A model generated the notes under the pieces. That model did not search any database. It had not been told where the DNA came from and worked only from the letters and a program-made list of their open reading frames with translations. Position numbers and translations under genes: made by a program. This document shows positions 1-5,088 of a stretch of 5,088 nt of DNA, piece after piece. The stretch comes from Actinomycetota bacterium (GTDB lineage Bacteria; Actinomycetota; Acidimicrobiia; Acidimicrobiales; Iamiaceae), in contig JADGOP010000218.1 in the NCBI GenBank assembly GCA_017882935.1, positions 1-5,088 on the forward strand, in the 5' to 3' direction. Every line of letters starts with the position of its first letter. Within the stretch, counting starts at the first letter, position 1.

Positions 1-1
1 C

Positions 2-445
2 GGGGGCACCCTGCCCGACGAGCACGGGGTCGGCTACTGCTCCGACATCACCCGTTGCGTCCACACCGGGCCGGTCCCCGCCGAGCTGGCCGAGCTGTAC
101 GCGGTGCTGCACGAGGCCCAGGCAGCCGGGGTCGCGGCGGCACGTGTCGGGGTGCCCGCCGAGCAGGTCGACGCCGCCGCGCGCACGGTCATCGCCGCAG
201 CCGGCCTCGGCGACCGGTTCGTCCACCGCACGGGCCACGGCATCGGCGTCGAGGAGCACGAGGACCCCTACATCGTCGACGGCAACCCGACCGAGCTGGT
301 GGCCGGCCACGCCTTCTCGATCGAGCCCGGGATCTACGTGCCGGGCCGCTGGGGTGCCCGCCTCGAGGACATCGTGGTCGCCACCGACGCCGGGCCCGAC
401 TCGCTGAACACCGCCGACCACGCCCTCGTCGTCGTCGACACCTGA
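2..445 (+). CDS. Xaa-Pro aminopeptidase/dipeptidase, M24 family (C-terminal part, 5' end outside window)
   Basis: This is the last 147 residues of a metallopeptidase with the pita-bread fold, an enzyme class that removes an N-terminal residue preceding proline, normally in the cytoplasm with two metal ions. Numbering from the first whole codon at position 2, four metal ligands expected for M24 are visible: Asp15 in GYCSDITR, His79 in RTGHGIG, Glu108 in SIEPGIY and Glu122 in RLEDIV. His86 (EEHEDPY) fits the second active-site histidine of the family. The first metal Asp normally lies just before the GGT at the fragment start, so it should be a few bases outside the window. The reading frame is intact to the TGA at 443-445. 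The fragment could belong to PepP-like or PepQ-like subgroups; the missing N-terminal domain would decide. Family is secure, exact substrate range is not. Confidence 0.93.
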   Translation, partial: GGTLPDEHGVGYCSDITRCVHTGPVPAELAELYAVLHEAQAAGVAAARVGVPAEQVDAAARTVIAAAGLGDRFVHRTGHGIGVEEHEDPYIVDGNPTELVAGHAFSIEPGIYVPGRWGARLEDIVVATDAGPDSLNTADHALVVVDT

Positions 446-488
446 CCCGCCGCCGTCCCACCACCACCACGACGACCACCCCCGTCCG

Positions 489-540
489 CGAATGTTCTGT
501 GGGAAACACCCATTTGCGGTTGTTTCCCACAGAACATTCG
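489..540. repeat. Perfect 20-bp inverted repeat with 12-nt loop (possible terminator or small palindromic element)
   Basis: The arm at 489-508 (CGAATGTTCTGTGGGAAACA) is the exact reverse complement of 521-540. The 12-base spacer can add two C-G pairs (510-511 with 518-519) after one mismatch. The arms are 45% GC, far below the surrounding sequence. The element begins 43 bases after the stop of the peptidase gene and ends 66 bases before the start of the membrane-protein gene on the same strand. It could be a factor-independent terminator without a U-tract, as is common in actinobacteria. It could also be a dispersed palindromic repeat, or an operator pair, since each arm itself contains TGTT-N8-AACA. 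No target-site duplication is visible at the edges. The repeat is directly seen; its role is not. Confidence 0.85.
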
Positions 541-606
541 CCAGCGGGTCGAGGGTGGGGGTGGTGGGTTTCGGGGGGTCGGGGACCAGCCCGTAGCCTC
601 GCCCGA

Positions 607-1464
607 GTGATCCAACTCGACGGCGCCACCGTGCTCCTGCAGTGGGCGGTGGGCGGGTTGCTGTTCCTGTGGGTCACCACGCGGCGGCGCGAGGTGAGCC
701 TCGGCTACGGCTGGCTGATGCGCTCGGTCTACGGCCTCATGGCCCTCGGCTCCATCGCCGTGGCGACCATCATCGGCACCGTTCCGGTGCGCGAGGTGTC
801 TGCCGCGCTCGTGGCGCTCGCAACCGGGGTGGCGCTGGTGGTGTCCGTCGTCCGCAGGCGCGCGGGTGTGGCGGGAGAGCGGGAGCGGGTCGCCCGCAAG
901 CAGGAGCGCGTCTACGCCATGACCGGCATCGAGCGCGCCTACAAGGGGCCCGACCGCGACGCGGCGGAGTTCCCCCCATGGCTCGACCTGGTCGCGCCCG
1001 TCATCGGCGTGGTGGGACTCATCGCCGCGGGCGTCCACGCGGGCCACCCCGTGCCGCTCTCGATCGCCCGCACGCTGGTCGGGGCGGCGTTCCTCGGGGC
1101 CATCACCGACGCCATGCTGCTCGGCCACTGGTACCTCGTGCAGCCCGGTCTGGCCCGCGGGCCCCTGCTCGAGATCGTGCGCTGGACGCTGTGGATCTGG
1201 CCGGTCGAGGTGGCGATGCTGCTGATCCCCACGGGCATGGTCTCGGTGCTAAACGGCTCGGTCAACGCCCACTACAACGGCCTGTTCGGCTTCATGTGGG
1301 TGGGCTGCGCCGTGCTCACGGGCGTGCTGCTGTTCGTGACGCGCGCGGCGCTGAAGGAGCGGTCGTACTCGGCGGTGATGGCCGCCACGGGGTTGCTCTA
1401 CCTGGCGATCCTCACCGCGTTCGGCACGGACCTGGTGGCTCGGGCGGTCCTCGCCGGGCACTGA
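607..1464 (+). CDS. Polytopic membrane protein of unknown function, about 8 TM segments
   Basis: I do not recognise this 285-residue protein. Hydrophobic stretches suggest about eight membrane spans near residues 7-24, 41-59, 64-82, 125-146, 152-172, 190-215, 224-246 and 254-275. Between spans 3 and 4 lies a highly charged loop (83-122, rich in Arg, Glu and Lys) that should face the cytoplasm. Span 5 ends in a distinctive LLGHWYLVQPG stretch (171-181), and span 6 contains RWTLWIWPVE (192-201). These His/Trp/Pro-rich segments look more conserved than filler hydrophobic sequence. The GTG at 607 is chosen because it begins just before the first span and no plausible in-frame start lies close upstream; the open frame extends further 5' but reads as Arg-rich non-coding sequence across the inverted repeat. 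No clear Shine-Dalgarno sequence is seen, so the start is uncertain (GTG 631 is an alternative). The gene converges on the sigma-factor gene 18 bp away. Confidence 0.8.
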   Translation: MIQLDGATVLLQWAVGGLLFLWVTTRRREVSLGYGWLMRSVYGLMALGSIAVATIIGTVPVREVSAALVALATGVALVVSVVRRRAGVAGERERVARKQERVYAMTGIERAYKGPDRDAAEFPPWLDLVAPVIGVVGLIAAGVHAGHPVPLSIARTLVGAAFLGAITDAMLLGHWYLVQPGLARGPLLEIVRWTLWIWPVEVAMLLIPTGMVSVLNGSVNAHYNGLFGFMWVGCAVLTGVLLFVTRAALKERSYSAVMAATGLLYLAILTAFGTDLVARAVLAGH

Positions 1465-1482
1465 CCCGACCCCGCCCGATCC

Positions 1483-2358
1483 TCAGCACGCGTCGAACGG
1501 ATCGCCGTAGTCGGTGAGCTTCTCGGGGTTGAGCACCGACCAGATGCGGGCGATGCGGCCGTTGCGCTCGGAGAACTGGATCACGATCGGGCCGTCGGGG
1601 TGCTCGGCCACGAGCGCCACCTCGCCGTTCAGCTGGGCCACGTCGAACGGCGTGTCACCGAGGCGCTTCATGAGGTTCAGCACCAGCCGGGCGACCCGGT
1701 AGGGGCCGCGGACGGGCCGGCGCGCGGCGTGGCGGTTGGGCCCGCCATCTGACAGCAGCACGACCTCGGGGTCGAGCAGGTCCATGACCTGTTGCGGATC
1801 GCCGGCCATGACTGCCGCGAGCAGCCCGCCGAGCAGCTCGTCGCTGGCCGGGGCCACGGGCTCGTGGGCGTCGCGGACCTTGTGGCGGGCGCGGCTGGCG
1901 ATCTGCCGGCAGGCCACCTCGGACTTGCCGACCGCGTCGGCGATGGTGGCGTAGCTCTCGCCGAACACGTCGGCCAGCAGGAACACCGCCCGTTCGGTGC
2001 GGCTGAGCCGGTCGAGGACGACCAGGAAGCCGAGCGTGAGGGACTCGGCCAGCTCGGCGGTCTCCTCGGGCCCCGGCTCGACTGCGACGGGCTCGGGCAG
2101 CCAGGGTCCGACGTAGGTCTCGCGCCGGCGCTGCAGGGCCCGCATGCGGTCGAGGGTGAGGCGGGTCGTGACCGTGGTGAGCCACGCCGCGGGGTTCTCG
2201 ATGGTGGCGGTGTCGACGCGGGACCAGCGCAGCCAGGCCTCCTGCACGATGTCCTCGGCGTCGGCCCGCCCACCCGTCATCCGATAGGCCAGGCCCAGCA
2301 GCCGCGGCCGCTCGGCGGTGAAGGCGTCGGCCCCGGCGGCCCCGGTCGCGGTGCTCAT
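1483..2358 (-). CDS. ECF41-group RNA polymerase sigma factor with fused SnoaL-like domain (SigJ-like)
   Basis: This 291-residue protein directs RNA polymerase to a specific promoter set. Region sigma-2 spans about 12-78 and includes DAEDIVQEAWLRW (33-45). Region sigma-4 spans about 106-160, with a helix-turn-helix at YATIADAVGKSEVACRQIASRAR. The linker carries WLPEP (86-90), and a SnoaL-like (NTF2-fold) extension covers about 172-281, ending with NPEKL (277-281); both are known hallmarks of ECF41. The usual DGGGK motif reads DGGPN here (204-208). In studied ECF41 members the extension replaces an anti-sigma factor and both supports and restrains activity; only ten residues follow NPEKL here. 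The gene overlaps the upstream oxidoreductase stop by ATGA and has no Shine-Dalgarno of its own, which suggests translational coupling. No anti-sigma gene is adjacent. An ECF41-type promoter heads the operon, implying autoregulation (inference). SigJ-like naming is by family resemblance only. Confidence 0.95.
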   Translation of the reverse strand: MSTATGAAGADAFTAERPRLLGLAYRMTGGRADAEDIVQEAWLRWSRVDTATIENPAAWLTTVTTRLTLDRMRALQRRRETYVGPWLPEPVAVEPGPEETAELAESLTLGFLVVLDRLSRTERAVFLLADVFGESYATIADAVGKSEVACRQIASRARHKVRDAHEPVAPASDELLGGLLAAVMAGDPQQVMDLLDPEVVLLSDGGPNRHAARRPVRGPYRVARLVLNLMKRLGDTPFDVAQLNGEVALVAEHPDGPIVIQFSERNGRIARIWSVLNPEKLTDYGDPFDAC

Positions 2359-3716
2359 CGCCCGACCAGCTGCGGGAGCCCCTGGAGGTGACGTGCCGCC
2401 GCGCGTGCCGCCGCCTCGCCGCTCGACACGGCCGCGTCGGCCAGCAACCCGGTGGGCCCGACCCAGTCGCCGGCGACGAACAGCCCGGGGGATGAAGCCA
2501 CCGTGACGGCGGGGCGTCCGGCCAGGCCGGAACCCGGTCGGGGCAGCGCGTGGTTGGCCACCATGCGGTGCAGGAACCGGCTCGTCACCACGTCATCCTC
2601 CCTGATGCCGGCCGCCGAGGCGAGCGCCCAGAGGTCGGCCCGGTCCTCGGCGCTCGACCGCACGCCGTAGCGCATGAGCTGGACCACGCTCTGCCCCTCG
2701 GGGGCGAGGTCGGCGGGCGGGCAGTGGGTGGAGAGGTACAGCGGCTGGTCGACGCTGAAGACGACGGGTGGGTCGATGAGGCGTCGCAGCCCGAGGTCGA
2801 GGCAGGCCACCTCGCTGTCTGGGCCCAGGTGTCCCCACCCCGGGTCGTCGGGCAGCAGCGACCGGGTGGCGCTGGGCCCGCCGGCGGCGACCACGACGGA
2901 CCGTGCGGTGAGGGTCCCCTCGTGGGTGGCGACCTCCCAGCGCCCCGTGCTGCCGGTGAGGTGCTGCACCGCGGCGCCGGTGCGCACCGACGCGCCGGCC
3001 GCGGTTGCGGTGTCGTTCAGGGCCCGCACGAGCGTCGACCAGCCGCCGTCGAGGTAGTCGACCCCGTCGCCGAGGGCCCGCTGCAGCTGCCGCACCATGG
3101 CATCGGCCGACAGCGCGGTGAGGTCGTGGCAGTAGGTGGCCACGTGGATGATCGTCTCGACGAGCGCCCGGGCGTCGGGGCGGAGGCCCGTGTCGTCGAG
3201 CCACGCCGCACCGCTGATCCCGGCGAGTCGGGACGCATCGACCCGGGGCAGCGTTCCGAGCAGCTTGGCCACCTGGATCTTCGACCGGGCCCCGAGCAGC
3301 CTCGAGCGCAGCAGCGCGACCGGCTTGCCGGGGAGGGGGTGCAGGGTGCCGTCGTGCAGCAACCGGCCCCGGTCGGTGGCGGGCGGCCCTCCGGTGGGCC
3401 GGATGCCGAGCCGGGCGAGCGCGGCGCGCGCCTCGCCGCCCCGGTAGAGCGCGTGCGCGCCCTGGTTGAACCGGAAGCCCTCGCGCTCATCAGTGCGGGC
3501 GCGGCCGCCGGGGGAGCGGGTGTCGAGCACCTGCACGCGCAAGCCGAGTCGGGCGGCCACTGCGGCGGCGGTGAGGCCGGCCAGGCCCGCCCCGACGACC
3601 AGCAGGTCGGTCTCGCCGGGGTCGGACCGGTCGGGGCGGCCTCGCATCGGGGACATCGGGGACGTCGGGGTGGTGAACGTCCTCCGGTCGTCGTTCGGTC
3701 GTGCGCTGAGCTCCAT
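2355..3716 (-). CDS. FAD-dependent oxidoreductase, amine oxidase/phytoene desaturase-like fold
   Basis: This 453-residue flavoprotein is probably cytosolic. The Rossmann FAD-binding motif VVGAGLAGL lies at 40-48, followed by Asp65 at the end of the second strand (for ribose binding) and GGRAR (70-74). FRFNQGAHALY (81-91) follows, then VVVAAGG (274-280), and the C-terminal FAD motif GLFVAGDWVGPTGLLADAAVSSGEAAARA (411-439). This order is typical of the NAD_binding_8/amino-oxidase superfamily; substrate and electron acceptor cannot be deduced. The protein begins with an unusual tail of about 35 residues rich in Arg, Pro and Thr. ATG 3716 is preferred over internal Met codons at 3656 and 3647 because GAGGAG stands 7 bases upstream of it. 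The gene is first in an operon with the ECF41 sigma factor. Oxidoreductases are one of the three partner classes known for ECF41 loci, so it is the likely target of that sigma factor. It could instead be annotated as a protoporphyrinogen oxidase-like or carotenoid-type enzyme, but nothing nearby supports either pathway. Confidence 0.92.
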   Translation of the reverse strand: MELSARPNDDRRTFTTPTSPMSPMRGRPDRSDPGETDLLVVGAGLAGLTAAAVAARLGLRVQVLDTRSPGGRARTDEREGFRFNQGAHALYRGGEARAALARLGIRPTGGPPATDRGRLLHDGTLHPLPGKPVALLRSRLLGARSKIQVAKLLGTLPRVDASRLAGISGAAWLDDTGLRPDARALVETIIHVATYCHDLTALSADAMVRQLQRALGDGVDYLDGGWSTLVRALNDTATAAGASVRTGAAVQHLTGSTGRWEVATHEGTLTARSVVVAAGGPSATRSLLPDDPGWGHLGPDSEVACLDLGLRRLIDPPVVFSVDQPLYLSTHCPPADLAPEGQSVVQLMRYGVRSSAEDRADLWALASAAGIREDDVVTSRFLHRMVANHALPRPGSGLAGRPAVTVASSPGLFVAGDWVGPTGLLADAAVSSGEAAARAAARHLQGLPQLVGR

Positions 3717-3723
3717 GATCTGT

Positions 3724-3729
3724 CTCCTC
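3724..3729 (-). promoter_or_regulatory. Ribosome-binding site of the oxidoreductase
   Basis: On the minus strand GAGGAG is followed by seven bases (ACAGATC) and then ATG at 3716. It fixes the long start and argues against the internal Met codons 21 and 24, which have no purine-rich stretch before them. The predicted transcription start from the ECF41 promoter (around 3743-3746) leaves a leader of about 30 bases, enough to contain this site. Confidence 0.8.
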
Positions 3730-3750
3730 GTCGTGGTCCTTCACGTGGTC

Positions 3751-3777
3751 GACGCCGCAGTCGGGTCGGTTGTGACA
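3751..3777 (-). promoter_or_regulatory. ECF41-type promoter, TGTCACA-N16-CGTC
   Basis: Read on the minus strand, TGTCACA (3777 to 3771) is followed by exactly 16 bases (3770 to 3755) and then CGTC (3754 to 3751). This matches the -35/-10 consensus I know for ECF41 sigma factors. It points at the oxidoreductase-sigma operon, 34 bases upstream of the first codon, and I found no other TGTCACA in either orientation in the window. The match is read directly from the sequence; promoter activity and recognition by the adjacent sigma factor are inferences from family knowledge. Confidence 0.82.
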
Positions 3778-3791
3778 GGTCCAGGCGGGAA

Positions 3792-3829
3792 AACCTCGGC
3801 AGGTTCGCTACCGTCCCGGATCGGTCCGG
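3792..3829. promoter_or_regulatory. Two small dyads in the aldo/keto reductase leader
   Basis: AACCT-CGGC-AGGTT (3792-3805) and CCGGA-TCGG-TCCGG (3816-3829) are two perfect 5-bp inverted repeats with 4-base spacers, 10 bases apart, in the gap before the aldo/keto reductase. They may be operator half-sites or small hairpins in its leader. Such short dyads also arise by chance in GC-rich DNA. A loose GGAAAA (3788-3793) and CGTC (3812-3815) pair could form a different ECF-type promoter on the plus strand, but the spacing of 18 is long. Confidence 0.3.
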
Positions 3830-3853
3830 TTGCGACGAGCGAAGGTGACGGTC

Positions 3854-4798
3854 ATGGAACTGCGGCGAATGGGCGACTCCGGGTTGTGGGTGTCGGCGGT
3901 CGGCATCGGCTGCAACAACTTCGGCATGCGCATCGACGAGGCGGGGACGAAGGCCGTGGTCGACGCGGCCTTCGAGGCCGGCATCACCTTCTTCGACACG
4001 GCCGAGAGCTACGGCGGCGCGGAGCCGGGACGGTCCGAGGAGTTCCTCGGCAAGGCCCTGGCCGGCCGGCGCGACGATGCCGTCGTGGCCACCAAGTTCG
4101 GGTCCCGCCAGGTGGCCGGGACCTATCCGGCCGGTGGCTCACGGCGCTACGTGGCCGACGCCGTGGAGCGGAGCCTGCGCCGCCTCGGCACCGACTACAT
4201 CGACCTCTACTACCTCCACCGGCCCGACCCCGGCACGCCCATCGAGGAGACGCTCGGGGCGCTCGCGGACCTGGTCCACGCCGGCAAGGTGCGCTACCTG
4301 GGGGCCTCGAACTTCGCCGCGTGGCAGCTTGCCGACGCCCACCACGTCGCCGACCGGGCCCACCAGCCCCGGTTCGTGGCCACGCAGGACGAGTGGAGCC
4401 TGCTGCGCCGCCGCGTCGAGCGCGAGATCGTGCCCGCCGCCAACCAGTTCCGCATCGGGGTGGTGCCCTACTTCCCCCTGGCGTCGGGGCTGCTCACCGG
4501 CAAGTACCGGCGGGGCGAGGACGCGCCCGCGGGCACCCGCTTCGCCGCGATCCCGCCGTTCAGCTCGGGCTTCTCCGAGCGGGACTGGGACCGCACCGAG
4601 CGCCTGGTGGGCTTCGCCGAAGAGCGGGGCCACACGCCGCTCGAGCTGGCCATGTCGTGGTTGGCCGGGCAGCCCGGTGTGGCGAGCGTGATCGCCGGTG
4701 CCACCAGTCCCGAGCAGGTGGCGGCCAACGCCGCGTCGATCGAGTGGGACCTCACCGACGCTGACCGCCTCGCCGTCGACGAGCTGCTCGCCGCCTGA
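3854..4798 (+). CDS. Aldo/keto reductase
   Basis: This 314-residue TIM-barrel enzyme should reduce carbonyl compounds, or oxidise the alcohols, with NADPH in the cytoplasm. The full catalytic tetrad of the superfamily is present: Asp48 (FFDTAESY), Tyr53, Lys81 (ATKFG) and His122 (YYLHRPDP). GASNF (150-154) and TQDEWSLLRR (177-186) match the conserved middle strands, and VIAGATSPEQVAANA (279-293) matches the cofactor 2'-phosphate region. Length and motifs fit the bacterial YajO/Tas/voltage-channel-beta-like branch, with normal full length. ATG 3854 is chosen because it starts the conserved MELRRMGDSGL and has GAAGG 8 bases upstream; a TTG at 3830 and a GTG at 3845 are in frame but less likely. 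The gene diverges from the oxidoreductase-sigma operon with a 137-bp gap and is followed by a hairpin. The substrate is unknown. Confidence 0.95.
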   Translation: MELRRMGDSGLWVSAVGIGCNNFGMRIDEAGTKAVVDAAFEAGITFFDTAESYGGAEPGRSEEFLGKALAGRRDDAVVATKFGSRQVAGTYPAGGSRRYVADAVERSLRRLGTDYIDLYYLHRPDPGTPIEETLGALADLVHAGKVRYLGASNFAAWQLADAHHVADRAHQPRFVATQDEWSLLRRRVEREIVPAANQFRIGVVPYFPLASGLLTGKYRRGEDAPAGTRFAAIPPFSSGFSERDWDRTERLVGFAEERGHTPLELAMSWLAGQPGVASVIAGATSPEQVAANAASIEWDLTDADRLAVDELLAA

Positions 4799-4809
4799 CC
4801 CCAGCTCGA

Positions 4810-4854
4810 GGTCTGGTCCGAAACCGACCGTGACGGTCAGGTTCGGACCAGACC
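4810..4854 (+). terminator. Strong hairpin after the aldo/keto reductase, probable terminator
   Basis: GGTCTGGTCCGAA (4810-4822) pairs perfectly with TTCGGACCAGACC (4842-4854). An inner stem GACCG/CGGTC (4826-4830 with 4834-4838) closes on a TGA loop, leaving a small internal loop between the two stems. It begins 12 bases after the stop codon. There is no U-tract, so it would be a U-less terminator of the type reported in actinobacteria. It separates the reductase from the downstream lipoprotein gene on the same strand. Because it is symmetric it might also act as an operator for the lipoprotein gene. Confidence 0.7.
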
Positions 4855-4882
4855 CCGCCGATAGCACAGCGCCGGCTGACAG

Positions 4883-4887
4883 GGAGG
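4883..4887 (+). promoter_or_regulatory. Ribosome-binding site of the lipoprotein gene
   Basis: GGAGG sits within a purine run (4881-4890) before a tandem ATGATG. It is 4 bases from the ATG at 4892 and 7 bases from the ATG at 4895, so spacing favours the second ATG. Confidence 0.7.
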
Positions 4888-4894
4888 GGACATG

Positions 4895-5088
4895 ATGAGG
4901 CATCGCAACGGGTTGGTGGCGGTCGGGCTGAGCGGGGCCCTGCTCGCCGGGTCGGCGTGCGGGGGGCCGTCGTCGAAGGCGGTGAAGGCCACCGGAGGGT
5001 CGGCGCCGGGCCCGACGGCTACGAGCTCTGTTGTTCCGGGCACCACGTCGACCTACACCGGGGAAACGTCGACGACCAGCGGTTCGTC
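4895..5088 (+). CDS. Putative secreted lipoprotein, N-terminal part (3' end outside window)
   Basis: About 64 residues are visible. From ATG 4895 the protein has a short basic start (MRHRN), a hydrophobic core (GLVAVGLSGALLAG) and a lipobox-like LLAGSAC with Cys at residue 22, so it should be exported, lipidated and anchored to the outer face of the membrane. Gly at the -3 position is allowed but not the commonest choice. A long low-complexity linker rich in Ser, Thr, Pro and Gly follows (TATSSVVPGTTSTYTGETSTTSGS), typical of actinobacterial surface lipoproteins, and runs to the window edge. The functional domain is not in the window, so no function can be named. ATG 4892 would add one residue; Shine-Dalgarno spacing favours 4895. 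The hairpin at 4810-4854 separates it from the reductase gene. Confidence 0.8.
   Translation, partial: MRHRNGLVAVGLSGALLAGSACGGPSSKAVKATGGSAPGPTATSSVVPGTTSTYTGETSTTSGS

Noticed and set aside
453..482. Short CCA/CGA-rich run after the peptidase stop, checked as a microsatellite or CRISPR-like repeat
   Set aside because: It is an irregular trinucleotide-like low-complexity run with no unit-spacer structure.
55..606. Upstream in-frame extension of the membrane-protein reading frame
   Set aside because: The frame is open because of high GC, but it encodes Arg-rich non-protein-like sequence, overlaps the well-supported peptidase gene and runs through the inverted repeat. GTG 607 directly precedes the first membrane span.
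334..1128. Minus-strand open frame antisense to the peptidase end and membrane protein
   Set aside because: It spans two genes and the inverted repeat, is His/Gly/Asp/Arg-rich, and has no recognisable domain or ribosome-binding site.
3645..3656. Internal Met codons 21 and 24 as the oxidoreductase start
   Set aside because: No Shine-Dalgarno precedes them, whereas ATG 3716 has GAGGAG 7 bases upstream and lies a short leader away from the ECF41 promoter.
3788..3815. Possible second ECF promoter (GGAAAA, 18 bases, CGTC) facing the aldo/keto reductase
   Set aside because: The -35 is a poor match to GGAAC and the spacer is longer than usual; such short motifs are expected by chance. Mentioned only as a weak possibility.
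2550..3848. Long plus-strand open frame antisense to the oxidoreductase
   Set aside because: It is a compositional shadow: Gly/Arg/Pro/Ala-rich with no motif, while the opposite strand carries a complete flavoprotein with ordered FAD motifs.
3466..4764. Plus-strand open frame in another frame crossing the divergent promoter and the reductase
   Set aside because: It crosses the control region and becomes Arg/Gly-rich where it overlaps the reductase in a shifted frame.
4139..4903. Minus-strand open frame antisense to the aldo/keto reductase
   Set aside because: Low-complexity Gly/Val/Glu-rich shadow running through the terminator hairpin; the plus-strand protein has an intact catalytic tetrad.

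Overview
The window is very GC-rich, with G or C at most third codon positions. The coding style (GTG starts, a Ser/Thr-rich lipoprotein linker, an ECF41-type sigma factor, few obvious U-tract terminators) suggests a high-GC actinobacterium. An Acidimicrobiia-like member is my best guess, but no marker gene here settles the lineage.

Layout. (1) 2-445 (+): the C-terminal half of an M24-family Xaa-Pro aminopeptidase/dipeptidase, cut by the window edge. (2) 446-606: an intergenic gap holding a perfect 20-bp inverted repeat that is strikingly AT-richer than its surroundings. (3) 607-1464 (+): an unrecognised polytopic membrane protein with about eight membrane segments. It converges, with an 18-bp gap, on the next operon. 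(4) 3716-1483 (-): a two-gene operon, a FAD-dependent oxidoreductase of the amine oxidase/phytoene desaturase fold followed by an ECF41-group sigma factor. The two genes overlap by 4 bp (ATGA). (5) 3717-3853: a divergent promoter region. On the minus strand it carries TGTCACA-N16-CGTC, which matches the published ECF41 promoter consensus. (6) 3854-4798 (+): an aldo/keto reductase with an intact catalytic tetrad. (7) 4810-4854: a strong hairpin, probably a terminator. (8) 4895 to the window end (+): the start of a lipoprotein with a Ser/Thr/Pro-rich linker.

The most informative unit is the oxidoreductase-sigma operon. The sigma factor has the ECF41 hallmarks (WLPEP linker, fused SnoaL-like C-terminal domain, NPEKL motif), and no anti-sigma gene is visible. 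The only ECF41-type promoter I found lies just upstream of the operon, about 35-60 bp from the oxidoreductase start and next to a strong ribosome-binding site. The simplest reading is a self-amplifying circuit in which the sigma factor drives its own operon and the partner oxidoreductase. The signal sensed and the enzyme substrate cannot be read from the sequence. The divergent aldo/keto reductase shares the regulatory gap but has no ECF41 site facing it, so its link to the circuit is only positional.
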